Shown here: piece after piece, positions 36,940 through 46,175 of the stretch
How the letters are laid out: each line of letters begins with the position of its first letter
Numbering within the stretch: the first letter of the stretch is position 1
The notes under the pieces: model-generated
Seen by the model: the letters and a program-made list of their open reading frames with translations, nothing else
Told to the model about the DNA's origin: nothing
The model's database searches: none
Position numbers and translations under genes: made by a program
From: CAZCDS01 sp964497585
GTDB taxonomy: Bacteria > Desulfobacterota > Desulfomonilia > Desulfomonilales > Desulfomonilaceae
Length of the DNA stretch: 64,000 bases
Direction: 5' to 3'
Assembly (NCBI GenBank): GCA_964497585.1
Contig: CAZCDS010000001.1
Span: 336,055-400,054 of the forward strand

Positions 36940-37488
36940 ATGATCGAGATCAGATTTCACGGCAGAGGCGGCCAAGGCGCCGTAACATCAGCCGAACTTG
37001 TGGCCCAGGCAGCAATCGACCTGGGGAAGTACGCCACCGCCTTTCCCAGCTTTGGCCCGGAAAGAAGGGGAGCGCCGGTGGTGGCCTTCGCACGGGTCGG
37101 AGAGGAACCGATTCGGGTAAGGGCAAAGGTGTACAACCCGGACGTGGTGGTGGTCCTGGATCACTCCCTCGTCGAGATTGCCGACCCCGCGCAGGGATTG
37201 CGCGACGGCGGCATCGTCATCATCAACTCCCACCATGATCCCCAGACCGTTAAAGAGGATCTGGGATATGCGGGCAAGCTGGCGCTTGTTGACGCGTCAA
37301 AGATCGCCAGGGAGGTTATTGGCCTGCCAATAACCAATACGACGATGGTGGGGGCCTTTGTGAGAGGAACCGGGCTGCTCCCCATCGACTCCCTTGAGGA
37401 GCCTTTCAAGCGTCGGTTCGGGAGGATCGCGGAAAGAAACCTGAAAGCGATGAAACGCGCATACGAAGAAACCCAGGTCATTGACTGA
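36940..37488 (+). CDS. porG: Pyruvate/2-oxoacid:ferredoxin oxidoreductase, gamma subunit
   Basis: A 182-residue gamma subunit of the four-subunit oxidoreductase that decarboxylates pyruvate or another 2-oxoacid to acyl-CoA, CO2 and reduced ferredoxin. The start [20 protein letters not shown] and the segment [20 protein letters not shown] are family hallmarks. ATG 36940 has an AGGAGCG site. Gene order G-D-A-B is the archaeal and anaerobic-bacterial type. Confidence 0.95.
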
Positions 37489-37552
37489 ATCGAGCGGCCG
37501 AATGTGAGCGTGGCCTGAACCTTGCCGCACTTCGCCGTGGACGGAGGACAAC

Positions 37553-37849
37553 GTGACGAAACCAATGGAAGAGATTACCTGGCAAGAGATCGAAGCGGGA
37601 GGCGTAATTCTGGAACCGGGAAACGCGTCGAGCTACCACACGGGCACCTGGCGGTCCCAGAAGCCTGTTTACAGCGAGGACAAATGCATCCGCTGCTGGA
37701 GATGCTTCATCATGTGCCCTGATGCGGCGATTTCTCCCGATTACGAGAAGAATTGCTTTGTCTGGAACTTCGACTACTGTAAAGGATGCGGTATCTGTGC
37801 GTACGAGTGTCCTGCGGATGCCATAGAAATGGTTGAGGAGGGTGCGTGA
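37553..37849 (+). CDS. porD: Pyruvate/2-oxoacid:ferredoxin oxidoreductase, delta (ferredoxin) subunit
   Basis: A 98-residue 2[4Fe-4S] ferredoxin-like subunit. The two cluster motifs are CIRCWRCFIMCPDAAI and CKGCGICAYECPADAIEM, each CxxCxxCxxxCP. These carry electrons from the catalytic subunits to external ferredoxin. It starts at GTG 37553 with GGAGG 8 bases upstream. Its stop overlaps the porA ATG by one base (TGATG). Confidence 0.95.
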   Translation: MTKPMEEITWQEIEAGGVILEPGNASSYHTGTWRSQKPVYSEDKCIRCWRCFIMCPDAAISPDYEKNCFVWNFDYCKGCGICAYECPADAIEMVEEGA

Positions 37850-39015
37850 TGGGTCACAAGAAAGTCGGAATCGAAGTATCGATCGCCGCGGCTGAAGCGG
37901 CCGGCCTGTGTGACGTGGACGTCGTGGCCGCCTACCCCATTACCCCACAGACCCACATCGTGGAGCATCTTTCGGAACTGGTGGCCGACGGGCGCGTTGA
38001 TGCAGAGTTCGTGCCGGTCGAGTCCGAGCACTCTGCCATGAGTGTCTGTTGCGGGTCCGCAGCCGCGGGAGCGCGTACGTTCACCTCCACCGCGGCGCAG
38101 GGACTGGCATTAATGGCCGAGATCGTTTTCATCGCATCTTCCATGCGCCTGCCGATGGTCATGCTCCTGGCCAACCGGGCTTTGAGCGCGCCGCTCTCTA
38201 TCTGGAACGACCACTCGGACATCATGATGGTCCGGGACTGCGGATGGATCCAGATCTTCTGCGAGAACGGACAGGACGTTTATGACCATGTCTTCCACGC
38301 GTTCAGGGTGGGTGAAGATCCCCGGGTCTCCCTCCCCGTGATGATCAGCATAGATGGATTCATCCTGACCCATGTGATCGAACCCATTGAATTCTGGACC
38401 AAGGAGATGGCCGAGCAGTATCTGCCCAAGTTCAAGCCTCTCCACCGGCTGCATCCTGACAAAGTCGTTACCATGGGCGCGTTTGGAATGCCGGAGATCT
38501 ACGCGGAACAGAAGATGGCCCACAACGCCGCACTGGAAAATGCAGTGCCGGTGATCAAGCAGGGCTGGGAAGAACTTGCGGACCTGACTGGGAGACGTTA
38601 CGACGCGGTTGAACCTTACAAGACGGAAGGCGCGGACACGCTGATCCTCGGCATGGGGTCGATCTGCGAGACAGCCTCACTGGCCGTCGACAGAATGAGG
38701 GAAGACGGCAAGAAGGTCGGACTCGTCAAACTGAAGCTCTGGCGGCCTTTCCCCTTGGACGAGATACGCAAGGCCCTTGCGGGAGCAAAGGATGTGGTCG
38801 TTCTCGACAGATCCATATCCGTCGGAGGGGCCAACGCTCCAGTCACCGCGGAGATACGGGCCGCGATGTACCACGAGTCCCAAAGACCAAACATCCGTTG
38901 CGTGGTGGCCGGAATCGGAGGCCGAGACGTCACGCCAGACGATATCTCGCAAATGGTTGACCTTGCATTGACGGAACCGGATCAGGAGTACCACATCTAC
39001 GGCGTTCGAGGTTGA
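37849..39015 (+). CDS. porA: Pyruvate/2-oxoacid:ferredoxin oxidoreductase, alpha subunit
   Basis: A 388-residue alpha subunit with the pyrimidine-binding part of the TPP fold. VVAAYPITPQTHIVEHLSEL carries the conserved YPITPQT substrate-binding segment. VPVESEHSAMSVCCGSAAAG supplies the conserved Glu for TPP activation, and TSTAAQGLALMAEIVFIASS follows. The C-terminal domain II has DTLILGMGSICETASLAVD. ATG 37849 is preferred over GTG 37846 because GGAGG lies at proper distance. Substrate (pyruvate versus branched or aromatic 2-oxoacids) cannot be settled by eye. Confidence 0.95.
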   Translation: MGHKKVGIEVSIAAAEAAGLCDVDVVAAYPITPQTHIVEHLSELVADGRVDAEFVPVESEHSAMSVCCGSAAAGARTFTSTAAQGLALMAEIVFIASSMRLPMVMLLANRALSAPLSIWNDHSDIMMVRDCGWIQIFCENGQDVYDHVFHAFRVGEDPRVSLPVMISIDGFILTHVIEPIEFWTKEMAEQYLPKFKPLHRLHPDKVVTMGAFGMPEIYAEQKMAHNAALENAVPVIKQGWEELADLTGRRYDAVEPYKTEGADTLILGMGSICETASLAVDRMREDGKKVGLVKLKLWRPFPLDEIRKALAGAKDVVVLDRSISVGGANAPVTAEIRAAMYHESQRPNIRCVVAGIGGRDVTPDDISQMVDLALTEPDQEYHIYGVRG

Positions 39016-39041
39016 ATGCACAGACTTGTAGGGAGAATCCC

Positions 39042-40010
39042 ATGGCCGAAGAAAAAAAAGAAAAAGTCATCAAGCCCCTCAAGAATTTCCCCACAGAGGA
39101 GTACGTCGCTTCAGGTCACCGTGCCTGCCAGGGTTGCGCGGAAATCCTCGCCGTTCGCCACGTGCTCAAGGCGATCGGTGCCGACATGGTTCTGGCGATG
39201 GCCACCGGGTGTATGGAAATCATCTCTTCACCTTACCCGTTGACATCCTGGAAGGTCCCGTGGATTCATGTTGCCTTCGAGAACGCGGCCTCGGTGGGCT
39301 CAGGCGTCGAAGCCGGCCTGAAAGTGCTCAGGCGCAAGGGCCGCGTCCCTGACAAGGAGGTTACCGTCGTCGCGATGGGTGGTGACGGAGGCACAAGCGA
39401 CATCGGTTTTCAGGCACTTTCGGGAATGCTCGAGCGCGGGCACGACATGATCTACGTCTGCGTCGACAACGAGGCGTACATGAACACTGGCATTCAACGG
39501 TCCTCGTCCACGCCCTTCGGCGCGACCACGACCACATCGCCCTCCGGCAAGGCCAACCCTGCCGGGCAACACACGTGGAAAAAGGATATGACCGCCATCG
39601 CCGCGGCCCACAATATTCCCTACGCGGCCACCGCGTGTCCGTCGTTCTACAGCGACCTGATAAAGAAAGTAAGGAAGGCGAAAGAGGTCAAGGGACCTGC
39701 CTATCTCCATGTACTCTCCGTCTGTCCCACCGGCTGGCGTATTCGGCCGGAAAAAGCTGTCGAGTACGGAAAGCTGGCAGTGGATACCGGGATCTTTCCG
39801 CTCTACGAGGTTGACCACGGCGTGTGGAGGCTCACGCGGAAACCGAAGAAGCTCAAGCCGGTTTCCGATTACCTCAAGGGGCAGGGAAGGTTTCGCCACC
39901 TGGACGCCGGCCTCGTTGCAGTGATGCAGGAACGGGTAACGCAAAACTGGGAAAAGCTCGTCCGCATGTGCGAGATGACAGAGGAAAAAGAGAAAGAGGA
40001 AAAGGCCTAA
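39042..40010 (+). CDS. porB: Pyruvate/2-oxoacid:ferredoxin oxidoreductase, beta subunit
   Basis: A 322-residue beta subunit binding TPP diphosphate and one [4Fe-4S] cluster. The cluster Cys pairs are in HRACQGCAEI and ATGCMEI, with a fourth in SVCPTGW. The TPP/Mg motif is MGGDGGTSDIGFQAL, then VCVDNEAYMNTGIQRSSSTP. ATG 39042 with GGGAG upstream is the start. The Lys/Glu-rich ends (AEEKKEKVIK and EEKEKEEKA) are unusual decoration. It ends the operon, followed by a strong hairpin terminator. Confidence 0.95.
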   Translation: MAEEKKEKVIKPLKNFPTEEYVASGHRACQGCAEILAVRHVLKAIGADMVLAMATGCMEIISSPYPLTSWKVPWIHVAFENAASVGSGVEAGLKVLRRKGRVPDKEVTVVAMGGDGGTSDIGFQALSGMLERGHDMIYVCVDNEAYMNTGIQRSSSTPFGATTTTSPSGKANPAGQHTWKKDMTAIAAAHNIPYAATACPSFYSDLIKKVRKAKEVKGPAYLHVLSVCPTGWRIRPEKAVEYGKLAVDTGIFPLYEVDHGVWRLTRKPKKLKPVSDYLKGQGRFRHLDAGLVAVMQERVTQNWEKLVRMCEMTEEKEKEEKA

Positions 40011-40039
40011 CAGAGCTCGCGATCGAAATGATCGTCACC

Positions 40040-40078
40040 GGGGAACCCATGCCTGTCGACGGGTTCCCCTTCTCTTTC
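40040..40078 (+). terminator. Rho-independent terminator of the por operon
   Basis: GGGGAACCC (40040-40048) pairs perfectly with GGGTTCCCC (40061-40069) across a 12-base loop, followed by TTCTCTTTC (40070-40078). It lies 30 bases after the porB stop. It also stands between convergent units. Confidence 0.7.
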
Positions 40079-40376
40079 AACCATGCCCCAACTGCCGCCC
40101 AACCCCCACATTCCGTGACCATCAATAGGTATTGTGAATGAGACAGGGCTAAATATGGCACACGGGGCGCGCCGGAGGCCGGTTCTATTTCACCTGGCCA
40201 GTATCCGGATTCAGGTCTTTGCCTGTCGGGAAAGAGAGGGATCGTCCGGTGACTACCGGCTTCGCGGAAGGAGGTAGCAGGCGTGTGTTCGATTCGATTC
40301 CGGCGAGGAGAGGAGGGAGACCCCCGTGATCAGGGAGCCTCCCAGGACTGCCTGTCGTGTGAGAAGACGGATTCAA

Positions 40377-41990
40377 CTAAAAGTCGGACTCGGTGTCGGG
40401 CCACTCCAGGAAGGGTTTTTCCTGATCGACCATAGCGTTGACCATAAGTTCAACCAGGCCCGTATACCAAATTCCCGCTTTCTCCCAGACCTCGTAGTGC
40501 TCAAACGCGTCTCTGAGCGCACCTTTGCAGTTTGAACAGGGTGCGACAACCATCTTCCGGATAGACGGATCCGTTTCGCCGTCAAAGGCTGCCAGCACCT
40601 GCTGGAGCTTCTTTCGGCTGGAGAGTTTCAGTCTCCAGTCCCTGTGGTTTCCCGAGTCTATGATCGCAAACCCCGAGCCGCCACCGCAGCAGTAATTGTG
40701 CACGCCGTGGGGTGTCATCTCCCGAAATCGACCGGGAGGCGTTACGGCCTTGACGATGTTCCTTTGCGGTTGCACCACACCCATGAGTCGCACGACGTTG
40801 CACGGGTCGTGAAGGGTCACCGGGAAATCGTTCTTCGTCGGATCGAACTTGATCTTCCCGCTTTGCACAATGTCCCAAAGGAGTGCGTATGAGCTTTCTC
40901 TGGGGATCAACTCGCTCCCCGGTAGAAGCCTGTCCGCGATGACGGTCAACGCTTTGTGCGCGTGACCGCATTCCCCGATGACGATCTTCTTGACGCCGAG
41001 GTCCTTTGCTATCTGGAGGTGCTTGACGGCCACCCGAGCGAATTGGACGTCATCGTAGAAAAGCCCGTAGTTGACCGCATCGTATCCCGTGAACTCAGTG
41101 GAGAGCGTATAGTCGATTCCTGCCGCGTCAAAGAGGATGGCAAAGGCCATGGGATTTTCCGGCCAGGACATGAATTCCCCGGCATTATGGATGAGCAGGA
41201 TCTCGGCACCCTTCTTGTTCACAGGGATCTTGATCCGTTTGCCGGTCTTCTCTTCGATGTCGTCTTCCAGATATTCGATGATATCGAGGATGGCGGCTTC
41301 GACCATTCCCGTGCTGGACCCGAACTTCAGGTGCTTGACCGATCCCTTCTCGTGGACCTCGGTGGCCGAGATTCCCATCTCTTGACTGAAAAGCTTTCGC
41401 AGCTCGTGGGTAATCAGGCCGTTGTCAACACCCACGGGGCAGACCTGCGTGCACCGGCGGCAGAGCGTGCATCGGTACGACAACTCCATGAGCCGCGCCA
41501 CGGTCTCCCAGTTCAGGTCGATGTCGTGTCCTCTGAATCCGGCGAGGATCTTGCCTCCAGGGGTCAAGTACTTCTTCCAGACCTTCCTCAGCACGTCGGC
41601 TCGGAAGGTCGGCCGATAGATGTCCTTGCCTCCACTGGCCTCGAACACGGGACACGCGTCGGCACACGTCTGACACTTGGTGCAGTATTCAAGGGAAAGG
41701 GCCAAAGGCTGGAGAAACGTCCAGTTGTTTTCCTTGGTGAGGAGTTTCTCCAATCCGCTCAAGAACGACTTGACCAGCCTTTCCTCCTCTTCGGGGGATT
41801 CGGGCTTCGGTATCATGAGGCAGCACACACCGTCGAGTGAATGCTCCCACCGCTCTTTCTGATCGTCTTTGAGCTCTTCGATCGGCTCCTCGGTATAGTC
41901 TGCGTAGGGCTCGGGCAGGGGAGCGAAGTCTTCCGACCTTACCTTTACAAGCGGTTCACCGCGTTTGGTGGAAATTTCTTCTACTTTCAT
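40377..41990 (-). CDS. HdrD/DsrK/TmcB-like iron-sulfur protein with CCG domain
   Basis: A 537-residue cytoplasmic iron-sulfur protein. Two [4Fe-4S] ferredoxin motifs are near residues 103-115 (CTKCQTCADACP) and 174-186 (CTLCRRCTQVCP). The C-terminal catalytic region has HDPCNVVRLMG, then NYCCGGGSGFAI and APCSNCKG, the C...CC...CxxC pattern binding a noncubane cluster in heterodisulfide reductase HdrD and DsrK. The long acidic N-terminal 90 residues fit TmcB/HmeD-type proteins. It is paired with the membrane cytochrome-like gene just upstream (15-base gap), so it probably forms a quinone-linked thiol/disulfide or electron-transfer complex as in sulfate reducers and syntrophs. The physiological disulfide is unknown. 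Confidence 0.9.
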   Translation of the reverse strand: MKVEEISTKRGEPLVKVRSEDFAPLPEPYADYTEEPIEELKDDQKERWEHSLDGVCCLMIPKPESPEEEERLVKSFLSGLEKLLTKENNWTFLQPLALSLEYCTKCQTCADACPVFEASGGKDIYRPTFRADVLRKVWKKYLTPGGKILAGFRGHDIDLNWETVARLMELSYRCTLCRRCTQVCPVGVDNGLITHELRKLFSQEMGISATEVHEKGSVKHLKFGSSTGMVEAAILDIIEYLEDDIEEKTGKRIKIPVNKKGAEILLIHNAGEFMSWPENPMAFAILFDAAGIDYTLSTEFTGYDAVNYGLFYDDVQFARVAVKHLQIAKDLGVKKIVIGECGHAHKALTVIADRLLPGSELIPRESSYALLWDIVQSGKIKFDPTKNDFPVTLHDPCNVVRLMGVVQPQRNIVKAVTPPGRFREMTPHGVHNYCCGGGSGFAIIDSGNHRDWRLKLSSRKKLQQVLAAFDGETDPSIRKMVVAPCSNCKGALRDAFEHYEVWEKAGIWYTGLVELMVNAMVDQEKPFLEWPDTESDF

Positions 41991-42005
41991 GACAGGTTCC
42001 TCCGA

Positions 42006-42932
42006 TCATTTTTCTTCCGAATCAGCCCAAGGGTTGCTCGTCGCCACTTCGGCCCACGTCTTCTTCCCGCCTTCTGCCTGCACATGATCGGCGGACCACG
42101 TCACGTGATAGCCCAGATACTTTTTGATATTGGCGTCAATTCCAGCATCACCGACATTCGGACTATCATCCCATTTGACCTTGTCCCACATGAAGTACTT
42201 GGAGACCATGTGCGTCATGTGAGTGAAGGGAAAATAGGCAAAGAAGATGATGAAAAGCAGGAGATTGACAGCGTGCAGGGCGGTCAGATGAGGCGATGGA
42301 TTGAAAGTCAGCAGGCTGGCGAGAAATTCTCTGGAGATCTTGAAGCCGGGATCGGCTAACCACACCAGGAGCCCCGTGACAAAAATGGCGGCGAGCCAGA
42401 GCAGATTCAGGAAGTCGATGGGCGCGGTGAAGTCCTTCAGCCTGGGATCGACGGCACGCTTGATGATCATTCCGATCGCGCCGATAGCCCCAAGAATAAA
42501 TCCGACAAAAGACAGAATGATGGTAACCGACTGTACCAATCTTCCCAGAGCGGACACATCCGGAGCAAGTCCACCGATCTGGAGCAAAGTCCCAATGACG
42601 AGGAAGACCAAGCCCCCAATGCAGAGGTACAGCCCCATGTGCAACGGGAACGACCAGTACCAGAGGCCCCTGTTATCTTCGTACAAGGCTCGAATGAATA
42701 GGATTTCCGGCAGCATAAACGCGTACTGAGCCAGATAGTCCTTGTGTCGGGTTTTCTTCCAATGGTCAACGTCTTCATAAAAGGAGCCTCCGTACGGCTT
42801 CCCCTCGTGCGGTACGGGGTAAAGCTCCCAACGTACGTGCATGGGCATGGTGAAGTACCTGATAATCTTGGCCGCAAACACGACCACAAAGACCACGCCT
42901 GCCGCGTACGTCAACACTTGTAAGATGCTCAT
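42006..42932 (-). CDS. NarI/DsrM/TmcC-like membrane cytochrome b subunit
   Basis: A 308-residue membrane protein with about six hydrophobic helices. The N-terminal ILQVLTYAAGVVFVVVFAAK is followed by a large charged loop (PHEGKPYGGSFYEDVDHW), then helices carrying His residues suited to heme b (FPLHMGLYLC, LTALHAVNLLLF, FTHMTHMVSKYF). The C-terminus is soluble. This is the NarI-like fold of DsrM, HmeC and TmcC. It would oxidise or reduce menaquinone and exchange electrons with the adjacent CCG-domain protein. It is the first gene of the two-gene unit. Confidence 0.9.
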   Translation of the reverse strand: MSILQVLTYAAGVVFVVVFAAKIIRYFTMPMHVRWELYPVPHEGKPYGGSFYEDVDHWKKTRHKDYLAQYAFMLPEILFIRALYEDNRGLWYWSFPLHMGLYLCIGGLVFLVIGTLLQIGGLAPDVSALGRLVQSVTIILSFVGFILGAIGAIGMIIKRAVDPRLKDFTAPIDFLNLLWLAAIFVTGLLVWLADPGFKISREFLASLLTFNPSPHLTALHAVNLLLFIIFFAYFPFTHMTHMVSKYFMWDKVKWDDSPNVGDAGIDANIKKYLGYHVTWSADHVQAEGGKKTWAEVATSNPWADSEEK

Positions 42933-44261
42933 GGACTTTCCTCCGGTTATATGTTGGGTTAACAGGCTCTCATACCATGGAGGCGATGGATCCTATATCT
43001 ACCATGCTGAATTTTTTTTTTCTAGCTCTTTGGTCTGGCATTTTTCCACCTTTCTTGACGCGTTCCCCTCTTGAAGCTTGAGGAAAAGACCAAAGTCGCA
43101 TCTTTGTGATAGACAACCTCGCCCAGGGGTAATGTCTCCGTCGATATCCCTTCGTACATTTGGGGTGTCATGTCGTGCAACAGCGGGCAGGTGCAGATCC
43201 GCCGCCAGCTCGTCTGAGCTGGACAGTCGGCCAAACTCTTTGCGATCTGCGTCAAAAGGAAGATACTCTTTCACGGCAAGCTACGTCGCCAACTATCTCC
43301 TAATCCATCCACTCATCTCGCCGGACCGGCGCCCAGAAAGGCCATTATGAGGATCTCGCTTCCTCATGAGCACACAGATCTTGAAGGCGTACAGCAACGC
43401 CATCCCTATCAGGAACAGGCACTGAATCGGTTCATCCGGAGGGAATAGTGCAACGCCGGCATTGTTGGCCATTTTCTCTCTCGAAAGGGACACCCGGGGC
43501 CACTTAACGGGAACTTGTTTCCTCTCGGCCCGACCCCTTTGACCGCATGACGTCACCAAATTACTAGCAAAGGGAGGCACTCCTCAGCACACATCATCCG
43601 GAACCCGGCAGGGTTAATGGCTTAGTGTACTAAGCCCTACCAAATAAGTCAAGAACTTTTTATCGGTAACTCGGTCAAGATTCCCGAATGCTCTTCAGGC
43701 CTCTGGGAGGGCATGGTCCGGTCGGTGAGAATACCGGGATACGGACAACCGTTTCGCAAGGCGGAAATTTCTGTCCCTCAAGGGTGTCCCTGGCCGCATC
43801 TCTCAGGCTCGTGATTACAAGAAAGGTCGTCGAAGGATACGGCGCGGGAAGATTATGGCGGATTCTGCGCCCAGACGGGTACCACGTTTCGCATAGAGAT
43901 CCTCTTCGGCCCGTCACGAAGGGATGAGCGTCTCAAAACGCCGCTACAGATGTCTCCATCACGGCAGCAGGAGATTGTGAGGCAGCGCGGCATCCGCATG
44001 TCCGCCTGTCCTGCGCCTGGCAAGAAACAAATGAAATAGTTTATTACTCAAGACCTTGGACCGCGTTAGACCTTGGGACGAAGCTCCCCTCACCGGTCGT
44101 TCGGCTCTGAAAGAGATAGAGACCTCATTCTTGATCGGAGGAGGCCCCTTTTTCTTTTCCCGATCCTGTATCGGGACCCAACTCGTGTCTTTGGTACGGC
44201 CGGTCTGGCTCGCGCGCCCGTGCCTCATCATCGAACAGGCGAGGCGCTCAGCACGGGCTAC
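42933..44261. other. Gene-poor region before the AAA ATPase gene
   Basis: About 1.3 kb with no well-supported gene apart from one possible small membrane ORF (43293-43472). Competing short frames on both strands (for example minus 42999-43274 and 43022-43255, plus 43688-43927) are mutually overlapping and unrecognised. The stretch may be degraded accessory DNA. Confidence 0.45.
43293..43472 (-). CDS. Possible small membrane protein, 59 aa
   Basis: From ATG 43470-43472 (GAGAGAG just upstream) the frame encodes MANNAGVALFPPDEPIQC, a hydrophobic helix (LFLIGMALLYAFKICVLM) and a basic tail. The arrangement fits a single-pass small membrane protein. No family is recognised, and it lies alone in a gene-poor area. 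Confidence 0.35.
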   Translation of the reverse strand: MANNAGVALFPPDEPIQCLFLIGMALLYAFKICVLMRKRDPHNGLSGRRSGEMSGWIRR

Positions 44262-45449
44262 CTACACTCCGTGAGCCACGGAATCCTCTTCATTCACGGC
44301 GCCCTGGGCAAATCCCGGCAATGGCTCGTCGGCATGGTCGGCTCGGAAAAATTCTTCCACCCATTGTCTGCCCCACGCGTCCTCCTCGAGGAACTCACGG
44401 AGGGTTGAGACGCCTTTGAGATTGTGAAACCGGACCCAGCCGGCGTGCTCGTTCATCAGTGTCAGCTCTCCGGGTCTCTCATCGGACCAATCGATGAAAT
44501 AGGGAGAATGGGAACTCATGAGCACCTGTTTGTCAGTGTTGCGTGCAGCGAATCGATGCATCAGCCCGTACAAGACCCGAAGTCTGTTCGGATTAAGATA
44601 GGTCTCGGGCTCCTCGATGAAGAAGATGCGGGGCTGATCGGGCAGATTGAAGAGGGTGCACAAGGCCGCGAATACCAGGAACCCGTCCGAGAGCTGCGGG
44701 CCTACGAAGTAACCGGACTTGCTGTGCTCTTCGACACCGATTCCTACCTGGTGGGGGTCACCCAGGTGGGGAGTGAAAATTCGGCGCACATTCGGTACGG
44801 TCCGCTTCAATTCTTCCACGATGTTGTGGAAATTCTCAGGGTGGTTTTTCTCAAGATAGTGTATTACCGCTGCGAGGTTCTCCCCGGTGTGGTCGAGCAG
44901 GTAGGAGTCCTGCACAGGTGAAGGCTTCTTGATCAGGTCCGGCACAAAGCGGTATCTCTTGATTTTGGAGAGGAACTGGGCAACGGAGCGAATCCTCCGT
45001 TCCGCATCGTTCCACGCGTGCCCTTTTCTCATCTGGGCCATTTTCGATTCTCGGGCTTTAACATCGGAAATGGTGAAGAGAATCTCTCCCTGGACCTCCT
45101 GAAGAGTCTCCTCCTTGATGAGGTACTCATGCCGCCGCAATTCGGTGAAAATCAGGGTGTATTCGTAGTTGACACCATCGACCGCCAGAGTCACCTTAAA
45201 ATAGAGTTCCTGATCCTGCGGATTCGGATCGTCCTTCTCCCGTCTGCTCAGCGTCTGTCTGAAGGTGAAGGGACCCGGACCAAATGCGCTGCTGAAAGGG
45301 CCTGAAGCGAGAAAGCTGACCATGAGCAAGAAGTTGCCGAGATTTGACTTCCCCGCTCCATTGGGGCCAATGAAGATGTTCAGCGGCCTGACGTCAAATT
45401 CAGCGTCCCGAAAGTTCTTGAAATTTTTAATTTTCATGTTTCTGATCAT
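44262..45449 (-). CDS. AAA family ATPase (RecF/OLD-like, COG4637 style)
   Basis: A 395-residue ABC-type AAA ATPase. Starting MIRNMKIKNFKNFRDAEFDV it has Walker A GPNGAGKSN near residue 30, a middle region with few family marks (about 100-250), a signature-like SDGFLVFAALCTLF, Walker B IFFIEEPETYLNP, and a final SSHSPYFIDW His switch. No TOPRIM nuclease domain follows, unlike OLD proteins, and the C-terminal 60 residues are acidic and aromatic-rich. Such solitary ATPases are often found in mobile or defence regions, sometimes paired with a nuclease, but no partner is present here. The start at ATG 45447-45449 was chosen for its family-like opening and an AGGACGG upstream. Confidence 0.85.
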   Translation of the reverse strand: MIRNMKIKNFKNFRDAEFDVRPLNIFIGPNGAGKSNLGNFLLMVSFLASGPFSSAFGPGPFTFRQTLSRREKDDPNPQDQELYFKVTLAVDGVNYEYTLIFTELRRHEYLIKEETLQEVQGEILFTISDVKARESKMAQMRKGHAWNDAERRIRSVAQFLSKIKRYRFVPDLIKKPSPVQDSYLLDHTGENLAAVIHYLEKNHPENFHNIVEELKRTVPNVRRIFTPHLGDPHQVGIGVEEHSKSGYFVGPQLSDGFLVFAALCTLFNLPDQPRIFFIEEPETYLNPNRLRVLYGLMHRFAARNTDKQVLMSSHSPYFIDWSDERPGELTLMNEHAGWVRFHNLKGVSTLREFLEEDAWGRQWVEEFFRADHADEPLPGFAQGAVNEEDSVAHGV

Positions 45450-46175
45450 TTCAGTGCCGTCCTTTCCCCCTGCCGTCCATCTGCTCGACAAATAAGTAGG
45501 CCTTGAACGATCTCGCGCGAGGCCCCCAGCGGAGGCAATCCACACCCGAGCCGATTCCCACACTCCTCACTCTATGATCTCCATGAAGCCCCGTACACGA
45601 ACGGAAAAGAGACCAACTCGCCCTTCGGTAGCATTCACCAGACCGATACCCCGTTCACCCCACCCGAGTGAACTTCACAGCGGTCTCCGGGTAATAAGTC
45701 GTCCCGCCGACCCTCCGCTCCCGGTACATGTTGGGTCGTCGTGGTCCACGTGAAGCTGCCCCCGAATAGGTAGACCAGCCCTTGACCGTCGTCTCGCTTC
45801 AGCGATGTTCCTCGATTTCGAATCGTTGCCCCAGTAATAACGCCCAATTGAATCCCACCGGCACGCTACGGCGAATCAAGTCACCGACCCTGAACCCGTG
45901 CTCTTCAGGCTGGAACCCTCTCGAGGCTTTTCTCTCCTTCGGGTCCCCACGTGCGCCCACGCAACATCGACCACATTCCCACTGTACGAATGTTACGGAC
46001 AGCGACGCAGAACCTCAGTAACAACTACTTTGCCCAACAAAGGCTCGTGTGTTAGCAGAACTTTATTAAATTTTATCAAAAAGCCTTCACGGCTTCAAGA
46101 TTTTGCACACTCCTGATGAACCTTTTTTGGCACGAACGCTCCGCGAGGGATGCCGTCACTACACAGCCCGGAAAA
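45450..46175. other. Unassigned stretch with broken-looking frames
   Basis: About 725 bases between the AAA ATPase and cysE. On the minus strand a protein-like frame from about 45960 (containing GFRVGDLIRRSVPVGFNWAL) stops at a single TGA near 45797, then stays open to about 45650 (with RVGGTTYYPETAVKF). A second overlapping frame (45635-45847) is also open. Nothing is recognised. This may be a decayed gene. Confidence 0.35.

Noticed and set aside
44158..44175. Short hairpin CCCGAT/ATCGGG after the AAA ATPase gene
   Set aside because: Only a 6-bp stem, and the T-rich run is on the wrong side for termination of the minus-strand gene.
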